From Gliomastix tumulicola (lineage: Eukaryota; Ascomycota; Sordariomycetes; Hypocreales; Bionectriaceae), in the NCBI GenBank assembly GCA_001599755.1, contig BCHX01000012.1:124001-188000 (forward strand): 64,000 nucleotides of DNA. Reading direction: 5' to 3'. Position numbers and translations under genes: made by a program. The notes under the pieces are model-generated. The model worked only from the letters and a program-made list of their open reading frames with translations. It was not told where the DNA came from and did no database searches. Of the stretch, positions 10,352 to 22,270 are shown one piece after another; position 1 is the first letter of the stretch, and every line of letters begins with the position of its first letter.

Positions 10352-13300
10352 GGACTGCTTGATGTGTCTCCGGGGCCTTCCATTCTGAGCAACTAACTAT
10401 TTCACGTGGCGTGCGTCAATCCTAGTATTTCTGCGACAAGATGATTCAACCTCGCCGAAGCCTGCTCCTGATGGTGGTTTCTTCCACGACAATGCGATCT
10501 AAAAATACAGTTCGGTATTGTTTCTTGCGTCCGCTCTGCCCTGATTGGAGGTTCGCAATGGTTAGTATGACAGCATCTGCGGCTCGATCGCTCGTGTCGG
10601 CACTCAACAAGGGTATCCTCGGAGCTGGCATTGCCTGACTGACACCTGCCCCGGACAGCAAGTGTTTCCGATCTCTGTGCTGCATGGACCAATGTCTCGC
10701 ATCGAGAGCGCCGGCAGATGATAGGACCAACCGTCTGCCCAGGCCGGCCCGGCGAAATCCACGGGATCCAGATACCTGGTCAATGGCTCACCTCCACTGT
10801 CGCAATCGCAGCCACCGTCCATAGAGCTCCTTTCCTGCAGCTGACACCCGAAGCCACATGGTCAGCACGCCTGGTCTTCCCTGAACCTCCCTGAACGCCC
10901 CCGTTTTCTGTACCCGAGGGGGTTCGTTGGGACTTGTGCTTGTCCAATCGCATGCCAGTCACGTGGCTGTCGTTCCCTGCGTTGATCATCGCATCTCCGG
11001 GGGCGCCACTTCCTGGTCAATTTGCAAGCACTGCAACGGTGCATTCGCAGGGCTGCAAGGCATGCGCTAGAAACGGTCTTGTGTTACCCCTCCCGTGCCC
11101 TGGAGAGTCTCGGTCTGGGGCCTTCGCCTGGGCCGCATCTCGTGGGGTCACCGCGAGCCCTGGATTTTTCCCACGCCCAGGGACAACTCCCATGGACAGA
11201 CAGCAACGTGCTCCACTGGCCACGCCAAGGTCTCTGCACGTTTCAAACAAAGTCCCAGAACCGCGACCTGCGCTCGGCTTGATGTGCAATCGATTGGCGG
11301 TGACTGAGGACTCGGTGTCGCTGGGCGTGGGGGTTCTGGTTCTCGAGCTTCCCGGCGTCGACATGCCATCTGGTCTTGGAACTTGTTGCAAGCCGCGGGA
11401 ACAACGTTGCGAAGCTGATGTGGTCTTTCGTCTTACGACAAGCAGAGCCCAGGCGAGATTGAAGGGCTAAGGGGGGGAGTGTCAGCGTAGTTTCACGTGA
11501 ATCATGATGGACTGCCGGCAACTTGTGCGTTCGCCTGCTTTCTGCTAATGGACTCTCCCCCATCCAGTGTCTCTCTCACCATCCTGCTTGCTCCTGGCTT
11601 GTGACTGTACACTGTACCTCTCTCTCCCCAATGGTTACTTGGTTACTCCGGTGCTGCTGTTCCACGAAAAAGGGACGACGGATGCCGCACGAGAACGCAC
11701 GGATAGAAGGACTGCAAGACATGGCTGCGCAGAAGAAACAACGCAGCGAGACGAATATTCGCTGGATGTAGGAGAGACGCCGTCCAAAGTGATGTTTCTG
11801 TTTCTCCTGCATCTCCGGGACAGGCGAGCGAGGAACGCTTAATAGGCGGTCGCTTTGCTCGGTCCTCGAAGCGATCTATATGGACCATTCTTTCGTTCGC
11901 TCCACTGGCTACGTCTACTTCTACTGCCGGTTCAGCGAGTTAGCTACCTGTGCTGCCTGCTGGAGACGGACGCGCTGTGGGCAAATGGAGCCGGGCTGGT
12001 CTGGTGTCTGGCTGTGCGCCGTCGGGAGCTGGCATTGACAGGTCTTGCGGTCTCACGCAATCTTTCCTTCCCGACGCGAGTACAGACCCCTGGTCTAGGC
12101 CTGGTGCAGCAACGGTGTGCACATAGGAATGCATGAGATACAGGCTCTGCGTGCGATGGCGGCTGTCGACGGCAGAGGAGAGGCGATCTCCCCTAGCGTC
12201 GAGAAGTTCGTTCCCCCCCTGCCATGGTTCCCATGCGATGATCTACGTCCTCCCATGCCTTTCCATCTCTCTGCGAACCCCAAGCATTGGGGTCCTCCCT
12301 CCTCCCCCCGAGGCAAGCCGAGGGCTCGACACCGCTTTCTTTCGCGGCACTCGTTCTCGAGACGCACAAAGAAGGCGAGGGGAGGAGGGGGCGACCCCAA
12401 TCGTTAGCGGTGTAGAGCGTTGCACGAGCGCAGAGGACACATCGGATCGGACTAGGCATGCGGCCTGGCGCTGTCAGGCATGGCTTCCCCCCATTTTCTG
12501 CAGTTGCTTCTGTTGTACTAGCCACCGTCTTTTTTCCTCCGGGGATGCTGGGAAGAGGGGACGCTAGCACGGGGTCTGAGGCTTTCTAGAGATGGGCTCG
12601 ACGGGATTTGCGGTGAGGGAGGGAGGATGGGGAGCTGATTGGGTCGGGGAAGGTGTTTAGCTCCGTGGTTGGGAGCCTGTGTTACCACGGTTCCCTGGAC
12701 GCTGGACGCTGGACGCTGGACGCTGGAGGGTTGGGTGGGTGGATGGATGGAGAGAGGCACGTTCGAGGGAGACTGGCTGACTGACCGAGAGAGAACTACG
12801 GGACAGAATACCGAGGGATGCTGTGTGCTTACGAGGCTGCACTGGGGGAGACGTCCAGAAGGCGGCGATTCATCCGGAAAGGGGCCCTTCGCGACGACTC
12901 TTGCCAAAGCGAGCAAGAACCGCCGGAGAAGCATGATTGTGCCTCGCCTGGGCAGTGAGAATACGGCTCTGGGCAGCGGCTTTGTGGACGTCGTCCGGTG
13001 CCTCGAATGCCTTATGCCGGCACGGCAGTGCGACGAGATGCGAACCAGAGACACTGCATATGGGATTTCCCCAAAGTAGGCTGAAATTCATTGGACGATG
13101 GCCTTGAGAGGTGTCCGCCCGCGACCGCAGACTCCGGGGGATGGTACTTGCCATCGAGGAGAGAGAAGATGAGACCGATACGAAAGGCCGGAGGGACGGT
13201 CGGATGATCGGTCCAAAGAAAACCGAGGGATGTGACGACACTGTAGTGGAATTCATGCAAACAATGCACATCACGTTCGTCCCATGTACTTCAGCGATGT

Positions 13301-16300
13301 ATCGTGTAATTCGAACTGGGATTGATCTCAATTGCGACGGACCAAAGGACGAAGGGCAGGAGAATCTCGGCTCGACCGTCATACACGGCTCAGCGAGGTT
13401 TGTTTGCCTTCAGTGTATGAGTGTGGGAGTGTGATGACGAGTGTTTGCCAGCGGATGGCCCCCAAGTCTTCCCGAGATGCGTCCCCCAATATTTCATTTT
13501 TTCATTTTTTTTTTTTTTTTTTGGGCTGCTGATGACGGACGGCCGTGTCCATCCGATCAGATCAAATCTCGACGTGATGGAGGCAGGCTGCATTGCTGGG
13601 AGCGGGATAATACATTGATCCGTGTCGCGGTTTCCTGCATACGTGATCGCCAGGTAGCAGAGGCCCGTCCGTCACTCATCAGCATGCGCACTCTTCCATA
13701 CCTGGGGAAGTCGTCATTGAAATTAAGGGGAAGTGCACGGTAGTACGCTAAAAGGTCAAGCCTGTTTGCCGTGGAAGGGCAGCTGCCAGAATGAAGGAGA
13801 CTTTTACTTACAACGACAAGCGCTAGCCCAAGGCGCAAACATTCGCACTGTATCTGTGTTCTTGCGCTGGGCCTTTTTCGCTTTGCACGTGTGACAGCCC
13901 AGCTGTAGCTTGCCTCGGAGGCGAGCTGAGTGCACGCACGATGACTTATGCTCGCATGGAGGCCAATACGCAACAAACAAACACAGGTGGGCACAGGGAC
14001 ATTGTTAGGGAGGGGATTGCAGGCTCAATTCAATTGATTCTTGCTGCAGTGAGGACGATGATCAGTGGTGACCATCCGCTGAACTGCCTCCCTCACTGAT
14101 GATTTGGAATGATATGGTCTGCGCTCTCAATGGATGATGAAAGACTCGTCTTGTTGATGGCCGGATCTCTTACCCAGCGTCTCTGCGTGCTGATCCATGA
14201 CGCCCAGTCACACAGGCTGGAGTGCCCAGCAGCGCCCACGGGAAGATGGCTGGACGGTTGAGATCTGGATGTATTACCCCAATCTACTGTTAAAAACGCC
14301 ACCATGGGGGTCACTCAGCAGTCATTTTAGGGGCAGCAGCTCGGTCTTTAGCGGCCAGTGAACACTGCACTCAATGACATCAATTGACCCAACGTCCCAA
14401 TAATTAAGCCCCAAAAATCATCATCATCAACTAATTACCCCAGTAACAGCCCCCGATGCCTAGTGGGATCTGCAAATAACAGCAGCATCGGGCCCTGCCT
14501 GTCAAATCGCAACCGCCCCGTGTTTGGTCCCAAGAATTGGCTGCCCCTGCAACTGACACAAAATGCAACGCCGCCAGACTCCCCCTTCTTCTTTTGGCGG
14601 GCGTGTGTCTACGTGTATGTGCACATGTGAAATGGCTGACCGACTCACCAGCTTCTGCAAACATGTACGTACTGTCTGAGTGCTCTCTCTCTCGCGCCGT
14701 CGGATCCCCTGCCTGGTTCATGGAGGAGCGCGCGAGGAGGCCGTTGTTTGCTGCCTCATTCCTGTCTTGAGCCTTCGTGTGTGGAGGAGTGAATTCCAGC
14801 CCGCACGCACGCACGCACGCACGCACGCACATGCATATGTCGCTTGCCTCTTCTGCCCGGAAAGACTCTCTCGCCCATCATCCACGGAAAACTGCATGCC
14901 GGGGGGCCCATTGACGCGGCCGCCCGCCCACGTTCTGTCTCCCTTCACCGCATGGCAGAGGCTCCAGCAAGGATGGGAACACTTGCGTTGTGTATCCGCG
15001 GCGCTGCATTTTTTTCTTCTTCACCTTCTCTCTGCGGGCATCGAAGTTCCTTCGTAGTGGACGTTGCCTGGGCCTGTGCGAAGAAGAACAGGTCACGTCG
15101 CACCAGGGGAGAGGGATGCGCGTAGGACGAGTCCCAGGTTAGCCTCCCCCCTGCCCGACTCACCTTCCACCGCAGCCCCTTGCCATCCGGTGGACGAGCA
15201 GGGATGAACGAAAGCTGGGAAGGGCTAGAAAGAGGGTTCTTACCAGTTTCCGGGTTCCTGGAGTCGATGAGACCTTGCACAGCGTTGGAGCCGGCAGATG
15301 GAGGGCGATGGGACGTGCGGCGTCGTGCGACTTGTCCTGGAGACAGAGAGAGAGAGGGCTGGCAGGGTCTGCATAGAGACTACCACAGTGCGCTCGCGAC
15401 GGGAAGCACTCGCTGAACAGCTCCATGTGTCAAGTCCCCCAATTCGGTGCGTTGGTGACGGCCGCGTCTGTGTAAGGTAGCGAGCGCTCTACTGCCAGGA
15501 CGTCCATTTTCCGCCTGCTTTTTTTCGTCTCATCGACGAGCTATGGTGGACGGTGGACGGGAGCAATCATGTCCAAGTGTGCAGGGAGCCAACTGGGCGT
15601 CATTCTTAATCTCAGTCTCAACTGATCGCCAATCTCTCTGACCGAGGACACACGCTGAGCGTTTACATACTCCTACGTCACTCGGCGATTTCCCTATATA
15701 GATCAATATACCAGACCGCATCCCATTTTCCAGCTGCCCACGTACATCCCTCGCCTTGATTCTGATCTCCATCCGCATTTGGGAGGCGTCGGCGGCGTTC
15801 TCATCTCACTGTTTGCCGACAGCCCTCTCCCCTCAGTGGTGTTTGCTCGTCCCACACCCACAGACAGATGCACCTGTAGGAGAGGGAAGAACACAGTAGA
15901 ACATGCAAGAAAAGCAGCCAGGTTGACCTTTTGGGGGGGCATTTTCGCATAGACCCCCCCTATGACATCTGTCGTGATACGCGTGCTGCCAGCCACGACG
16001 AAACTGGATGAAAGCCGTTGGGGAACGAGAAGGGAAGGATGCACAGGTCGCACCAGGGCCCCAGGGACAGGACCAGAAGCCAGGAGGGAGTGCTGCTGTG
16101 CACGCTTCGGCCTATCAACGACAGCGCACGCCCTCTTGTTTCCCAAATGGACGCCCCGGCGCACTGCGTACTGCACTGCACTGCACTGCACTGCACTGCA
16201 CTGCACGCAGGGCGGAAAGGTACATCGTGCGGTCGTTGACAGTTGCTTCTGCTCCTCGACAACGTCGTTTCCCTCCAGTGGAGATTGAGCAAACAAACAA

Positions 16301-16361
16301 CCTACCTTGCATGGCCTGCGCCATGGGGAAGGGGGCAGACGAGGAGGCCGGCTGGGCTCTC
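10352..16361. other. 6-kb gene-free region
   Basis: Both strands carry many short open frames but none has a recognisable domain, conserved composition or a credible splice chain. Simple repeats include a 7-bp unit CTGGACG repeated four times near 12700-12727, a T tract near 13503-13522, a GCAC run at 14803-14830 and the ACTGC array at 16170-16204. Such long spacers often precede developmental or nutrient regulators in filamentous fungi, and the next gene is a Zn2Cys6 regulator. Part of it may therefore be upstream regulatory DNA or a non-coding transcript (inference). Confidence 0.5.
16170..16204. repeat. pentanucleotide microsatellite (ACTGC)7
   Basis: Seven uninterrupted copies of ACTGC lie about 190 bp before the likely promoter of the Zn2Cys6 gene. 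A second, shorter TCGAC pentamer run lies at about 16420-16446 within the probable leader. Confidence 0.9.
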
Positions 16362-16889
16362 AGGTATAAGAAGCCAGATCATTCCTCTCAACCTGTCTTC
16401 CTTTCTTCCCATCTCCAGACTCGACTCGACTCGACTCTACTCGACTTCAGCCACTGCCCTCAAGCAGCATCTTTCTCCATCGTCCCGTGCTTCCTTCTTC
16501 CAATCAGTCGCTCTCGGACACTTCCTCTCGCCTCATTGGCCGAGCACTCAACAGCCCCCTTCGGGACCTTGCGTCGTGTCAGCGCTGCCTCCCTCCCTTT
16601 CTTCCCTTCCTCGCGTGCCGTCGAGTCTCCGATCCCATCATCCCTACCTCCCGGCTTCCCTTCTTGTCTGTCCGTCTTCCACTTCAGGAGGGCAGATCCC
16701 GACCAGAGACACCTCTTACCAACAGCTGTAAGTCGATCGCGTGCTTCCACTCACCTTCTTCTCACCTCGCCCTCGCTCTCTCCTTAGCATTCTGCCACAT
16801 GCTCGCTTCACCGCCCGCTGACCGCCTCCTTTTCAAATAGACCCCCCCCCAGACCAATACACAACTGTTTCCTCCCTTCCTCCTCCACA
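16362..16889 (+). promoter_or_regulatory. probable promoter and intron-containing leader of the Zn2Cys6 gene
   Basis: A TATAAGAAG box at about 16363 is followed by a pyrimidine-rich stretch typical of fungal transcription starts. A likely leader intron runs from 16728 (GTAAGTCG) to 16840 (CAAATAG), with branch CGCTGACC about 25 bp before the acceptor. If correct, the mRNA has a leader of a few hundred bases with one 113-bp intron before the ATG at 16890. No upstream ORF was tested systematically. Confidence 0.5.
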
Positions 16890-18818
16890 ATGCATCACCC
16901 TAACCCACACCTCTACGACGTCCCCGACAACGAACAGCCTCGCTGCTGTGGAAACCATCGAGCCCTCCTCTCGCATCCGTACAGCATGCCCAACCAGCGA
17001 AGCACCAACGGCCTCCCGCCTGGTCACCCCGGCCAGGGCGCTTCTCCTCTTGGTCCAGCCTACGACCAGGGCGGTGGCCGAGCAGGCCAAGGCCACGGCG
17101 GTGCAGGCAACGGCATGGAAAACCATGGTCAGGGCCATGGTCAGCCGCAGGAAGAAGTTGTCCAGCGCAAGAGAATCCCGGTTGCTGTTAGTATTTCCAC
17201 CTCCGCTCCCCGCTCTTCGCTCTTCGCTCTCCCCTCTCTTGCGAATGATGGTGAGAGAAAGGACCGTTTGCTGATGCCGAGCGCCCAGTGTGGCCGTTGC
17301 CGCAAGCGGAAGATCCGCTGCAGTGGTGACAATGGCAATGGCGAGCCTTGCACCAACTGCCGCAGCGCTGGCTTCTCCCCCTGCCAGTTCCTTCGTGTGA
17401 GTCTTGCCGTCCGTCAACCCCCCCTACCAGTCAGACAGTGTAGTGTATCAGCTGACTCATTGTTGCGTCTGCCCAAGGTCCAGTCTCACGATCCGCACAA
17501 CGGCACCAAGGACCAGAGCTTTGGCTACAACATGGATTCCTCTCGCCAGTTCCAGGCTCGCGGCTCTCTGCCACACAATCCCTATGGTCCTGGCAGCGGC
17601 TTCGAGGGTCTCCTGGCTGCTGCCAGCGCGATGCCCCCGTCGCCCCATCATCTTGCCGCCATGCCGTATAGGAGCGGCCCGGCCTACCCATATGGGCCGT
17701 CTCAGGGACCCGACACGCCGCGAACGACAGGTTACCTGACCTGGAACCCTGCCGCGGGCGCATACGTTGACTCTGCCGCCGCCGAGGCCGCCCTGGTTCA
17801 GGCCCAGAATGGCCATGGCGGAAACAACGGCAGCAGCCAGACATCCGCCCACGGGCAGCAACAGCAGCAACAGCAGCAGCAGCAGCAGCCACAGCAGTAC
17901 GCTCCCCAGAGCCTCTACCCTCATCTCTTCGATGCGCCGCCTCAGGAAGGTCGCTATGCGAACGCGTACAACCTTGGCCCCTACACCATCGCCGGCCACC
18001 CGTCGTCGGCGGTGGTGAGCCTCGCCAGCCTGGCCACTCGCCCTTCTCCCGCGACGCCTGTTCCCGCCCCCAATGGCGCCGAGCATCCCGGGAGCTTCAC
18101 CTACCATAACATGGCTCATGCCCAGGCGCTCCAGATCACGAATGGCGACCACAGAAACGAAGTCAAGACCGAGGATTCGAGTGCCTCTTCCTCCACTGTC
18201 GCGCCTGATCATTCGTCCGAGCGTGCTCCCTCGATGGCCGCCCACCAGCAGCTCCCTCGCAACGACAGCATGTCCTCTATGGCGTCGTACAACAGGTCCA
18301 CTGGGTCGCCCACCGCCTCCATCCAGGGAGCCACACCTTCGACCGGCTACGACAGCTACTCGCCGTCCCCCGCCGCCGGGTATGGCTATACGACTTCGAC
18401 GACCCAAGAATCGCGCTCGGCTAGTGCGTACATCACCTCGCCTCGGGCCACGGCCTCCGCTGAGGCCGCGACGGGCTTCCCTCCAACCGCAGGCTTCCCT
18501 CCGACCACAGGCTATCCTCCATCCACGGGCTATCCTCCATCCACGAGCTATCCTCCATCCGCGGGCTTCCCTCCCTCCTCGAGCGGATACGTTTATCATG
18601 ATACCACTGCGGCAGCTGCACTCGCGGCTGCCTCAAATCGACGTGGTACTCCGGATGCTGCCGACGGGCGGCTCACTGCTAATGGCAGTGGGGTTGCCTC
18701 GGGCACGGATATGTATGGTCCGCCTCCTCCTCTCAACACCGGCAATCCTCCCTTGGTCATGATGGCTGAGCAGGGCGAAGCGGATAAGCGCAATATGCGA
18801 GCCTCGATGAACCAGTAG
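16890..18818 (+). CDS. Zn2Cys6 (C6 fungal-type) transcription factor, 581 aa
   Basis: Exons are 16890-17186, 17289-17396 and 17478-18818. The introns are 102 and 81 bp with branches near GCTGAT and GCTGAC. The 108-nt middle exon encodes the zinc cluster: Cys100, 103, 110, 120, 123 and 131 in spacing CX2CX6CX9CX2CX7C, with the basic stretch RKRKIR, followed by FLR. The rest is low in complexity: a Gly/His-rich N-terminus, a poly-Gln run encoded near 17856-17890, many Ser/Thr/Pro residues and a tandem heptapeptide array. No Fungal_trans dimerisation domain is obvious, so the target pathway cannot be read. Both introns are multiples of three without stops, so unspliced reading gives an apparent 642-residue protein. 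An alternative start is Met33 at 16986. Confidence 0.88.
   Translation: MHHPNPHLYDVPDNEQPRCCGNHRALLSHPYSMPNQRSTNGLPPGHPGQGASPLGPAYDQGGGRAGQGHGGAGNGMENHGQGHGQPQEEVVQRKRIPVAVSISTSAPRSSLFALPSLANDGERKDRLLMPSAQCGRCRKRKIRCSGDNGNGEPCTNCRSAGFSPCQFLRVSLAVRQPPLPVRQCSVSADSLLRLPKVQSHDPHNGTKDQSFGYNMDSSRQFQARGSLPHNPYGPGSGFEGLLAAASAMPPSPHHLAAMPYRSGPAYPYGPSQGPDTPRTTGYLTWNPAAGAYVDSAAAEAALVQAQNGHGGNNGSSQTSAHGQQQQQQQQQQQPQQYAPQSLYPHLFDAPPQEGRYANAYNLGPYTIAGHPSSAVVSLASLATRPSPATPVPAPNGAEHPGSFTYHNMAHAQALQITNGDHRNEVKTEDSSASSSTVAPDHSSERAPSMAAHQQLPRNDSMSSMASYNRSTGSPTASIQGATPSTGYDSYSPSPAAGYGYTTSTTQESRSASAYITSPRATASAEAATGFPPTAGFPPTTGYPPSTGYPPSTSYPPSAGFPPSSSGYVYHDTTAAAALAAASNRRGTPDAADGRLTANGSGVASGTDMYGPPPPLNTGNPPLVMMAEQGEADKRNMRASMNQ
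18473..18583 (+). repeat. in-frame 21-bp tandem repeat (GYPPSTG heptads)
   Basis: About five to six copies of a 21-bp unit encode heptads of the type GFPPTA, GYPPST and SYPPSA in the C-terminal region of the Zn2Cys6 protein. The adjacent central copies are nearly identical at the DNA level, which points to recent slippage. Such PPxY-like heptads resemble disordered tails rather than a folded domain. Confidence 0.85.
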
Positions 18819-20842
18819 GCTGTCTGACGGACGTCGAGTCGTTCTTTGTCCGTTTCGGTCTGTTACTCTGTTACCTTGCCCTCTTGCACGGGCTGTAGCG
18901 CGCAGTCGGTTGTTATCTCTCGCATCCTGGTATCAATCGCCTCTTAGTTTTCATATGTTCGCTGCTGCCTCGGTGTCTCGGTCATAACCTCACACTCAAT
19001 CCAAGGCTGCCTGATCCTCTGCACTGGGCACCCGCTTGCCGAGGTCAGGCATCGGCCGAGAGACTTAGCATGCATCCCCAATGCTCAAACGTGCTCTTTG
19101 TCTTCAGGCTGCGTCGTTTGGTCGTCTGAAAAGGGTTGCCCTGTCTCTAGGACCTGAGGACATCGACATGTCTCGGTCCACCAGGCCTGGGATGGGGATG
19201 GCCACTTCTTGTCCTTTCCTTGAGCACAAATCTTGTTTGCAGTTGCGATTTGCCCTTATTTTTTTCTCTTTTATTTTCACCTAATGGGACGAGGGGCGGC
19301 TGGCCGTTTGATGATTCGAAGCGTTCGGCGTTCATTGAGTCGTGACCGGTCTCACACTCAGGCGGAACTCTGCACTTTTGTTTTCATCTGCCACCGCCCT
19401 CGGGAGGATTCGATGGACGGACCGGAGTTTTTTTTTTTCTTCGACAAATTGGAATTCGCAGAGAAGGGGACGGAGAGGAGAGGCAGCACGGATCCTGGTT
19501 CGTTTCGAATCAGAGTCCGGGGGACAGGACTAGGGAGACTGCCTGGGGTGCAGCTTGCCCTGTCCCTTTGTAAATGTTCACGGTGGCCCATGGCTAGCCA
19601 TCCAATGTCCTGGGAGTTCCCTCACCTTGCGGTATTGTTTGGTGGCCGAACCAGACGGCCCAATCTCAGGAATGTACATAGAGAATAGGTGAAAAATGGA
19701 GAGGAACTTCGAAAAAAAGACCAATGGCTCGCAGTGCTGCTTGTGGACCGTGAGAGGTGAGGTCTCGACCGCGGGGCTGCCGTGGCAAGGCGTTGGAAGT
19801 GATAAGTGATCCGTATGCATATGCGAGGGTCGGCGCCACGCGTGCCTGGTGTATTAAGCTTGAAGCCGTATACGAGAAAGACTCCGCCGGCGGTCGCGAG
19901 TTCGGGATCCGTGGTCCGTGGTTCGGGTCAAGGAACCTCCAGGATGGATGAGTGGCAGTCGGAGGGAGCGTCACGCCAGAGCAGAGCATGATGGGAGGGA
20001 GGTCTTGCCCGGATGCCCCCAGCTCTAGTAGGTAGGTCCCGCCTGAAGATTGGAAGCTGGACACGGACTGGTGGCGTAGCCAATGGCCCCGAAGTGTGCA
20101 GTTCGGGACAGTATGACCGAGCTATGCACTTAGAAACTTGAGCGAATACCGTCTAGGAGATAGGACACCGGGGACGAGAAGGTCGAGCCGACCAGGACAA
20201 GGCGGCGACATCTGAAATCCACGGAAGCCCGTTCGTCAACCGGAGTTCGGGGGAACTTACGGCGACATGTAACTAGAGCTTGCAATTGAGGGGCAGTGAT
20301 CGGTGGGGTCGACGCTGCTTCAAGGTGACAGTGATCAAGAAGTAAGGCAGAGCAATGAAAAGGGGAATGTCGCGAACGTGATGGAAGAAAAATGTGGTGG
20401 CCAGCCAATCTCCTTGCGTGACGAGACGGCGAAATGTGAATGGAGGGGCAGACGTTATGACGTACAGGATTGTACATCAAAGTGTCCCAAAATACCTTGG
20501 TCCCTGCAGTGACAAGGCGGGGCGTAAGGTTCCGAAAGGTGCTGCGAGGTATCCTCTATCAATGGCGGGGCAACTTGGCTCGATGTCAACTTGCGAAGGC
20601 AAGAACAGGAAGCAGCCATTTCTCTCCATTCCTGTCGTTCCTTCCTTCCTAGGCAACGCAGCTGCTCCAAGGAAAAAAAAGGAAGAGATAAGAAAACTCC
20701 CGCCGCTCCGTCTTATATCGCGACTTTTCCTCTTATAACAGCGACCGCCCCGAGAAGCGACCAACCGACTCAGCGATCGACCGCGTCTCCTCGCCTCGCC
20801 TCGCCTTGTACAGCAAACGCACACGTCGCGTACTCGTCCACG
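18819..20842. other. intergenic region
   Basis: I see no gene. The first part should hold the 3' end of the Zn2Cys6 transcript. Short T and A runs occur near 19258 and 20680. TTATA-type boxes near 20712 and 20732 lie just over 100 bp before the phosphomannose isomerase ATG and are likely promoter elements. Confidence 0.45.
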
Positions 20843-22270
20843 ATGCTTCCTCCACCACTTCTGCGCCTCCAGTGCGGCGTGAACTCGTACGAGTGGGGGA
20901 AGATTGGCAACGACTCGGCTGCCGCTCGCTGCGCTGCCGCGACGCCCTCTGCGGACCTCTCCATCAGCTCTGACAAGCCATATGCCGAGGTACGTGTTTG
21001 GAGGGAGTCGGAGTCCCAGCTCTCTCTAAGCTTGGAATGCTCTGGGCGCTGACACTTGGACGGGCAGCTATGGATGGGAAGCCACCCCTCAAACCCCTCG
21101 AAGCATGTCGAGACCGGACGGACGCTCATCGAGCTCTTCGAAGACAACAAAGCCCTCCTCTCGACCCAGATCGCCGCCAAGTACGGGGATCGCCTACCGT
21201 TCCTCTTCAAAGTCCTCTCCATCAACAAGGCGCTCTCGATCCAAGCCCACCCCAACAAGTCCCTCGCCGAACAGCTCCATGCCCGCGACCCCAAGAACTA
21301 CCCCGACGATAATCACAAGCCGGAGATGGCCATCGCCATCACCCCGTTCGAAGGGCTTTGCGGATTCCGCCCTCTCGATGAGATCGCTCACTTCCTTGAG
21401 AACATCGCCCCCTTCAGAGCGCTGGTTGGGGAGGAGGCTGCGAGCGGCTTTGTACAAACCGTCAAGGACGAGGGCGCTGATGTAGGAACGAAAAAGAAGG
21501 CGTTGCAGGGCGCATTTGGCGGATTGATGTCATCTTCATCATCTGACATCGAGAAGGAGATCCCCAATCTGGTCGAGCTGGCGAAGGCGCAAGGCAGCGA
21601 GTTCGCAAGCGGCGGTGTTGCGTCTACATCTGGTGACGTTCTGTCCGAGCTCGTTCTCCGTCTCCACGGCTCATTCGGTGCCGATATTGGCATTTTTGTG
21701 CTGTTCTTCCTCAACTTCGTGACACTGCAGCCAGGCGAGGCCCTCTTCCTCGTGGCGGACGACATCCACGCATACCTGTCCGGAGACATCATCGAGTGCA
21801 TGGCAGCTTCAGACAACGTCGTCCGAGCCGGGCTGACGCCCAAGTTCAAGGACACGGACACGCTGGTGTCCATGCTCACATACAACTTCGCGCCCATCGA
21901 AGAGCAGAAGATGAAGCCCACTGACTACCCCTACGCCACTATCAACCGGAAAGGCTACAGTGCCGGATCCAGCGTATCTCTTTACGACCCTCCCATCGAG
22001 GAGTTCAGCGTCGTGCGAACATCGCTTAAAGGGGGCGAGGGCAGCAAGGCCACATTCGAGCCGCTGGCTGGCCCAAGCATCATCATCTGCACGGGAGGCA
22101 AGGGCCGGATAAGTGTCGGGCCGAAGGAGGAGGAGGTCAAGGAAGGTTATGTCTTCTTCGTGGGCGCAACGGCAGAGTGCGTGCTGCAGGCAGAGGGCGG
22201 TGATGACTCTGACTTTGTGACTTTCAAAGCGTTCTGTGAGATTGACGACGGCGGCAAGGAGAAGCTATGA
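20843..22270 (+). CDS. PMI40: mannose-6-phosphate isomerase, type I
   Basis: Exons 20843-20989 and 21068-22270 (intron 78 bp, branch CTGAC) encode 449 residues. The enzyme interconverts fructose-6-phosphate and mannose-6-phosphate in the cytosol and feeds GDP-mannose synthesis for glycoproteins, cell-wall mannan and GPI anchors. Both type I family signatures are present: the zinc-site segment IQAHPNKS followed by [11 protein letters not shown], and the downstream [13 protein letters not shown] then [12 protein letters not shown]. The splice joins KPYAE to LWMGSHP, matching the conserved family region. Length is usual for fungal PMI. The gene is expected to be essential without mannose. No unusual residues were seen in the catalytic segments. 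Confidence 0.97.

Noticed and set aside
10934..13054. 178-codon frames on both strands
   Set aside because: They are unrelated to any family I know, overlap opposite frames of equal length and contain translated simple repeats.
15930..15960. G7/C7 inverted repeat near 15934-15958
   Set aside because: Only homopolymer arms pair; too simple to support a structure claim.
17457..18599. 380-codon open frame on the - strand
   Set aside because: It is Gly/Arg-rich antisense of the low-complexity Zn2Cys6 coding exon with no domain.
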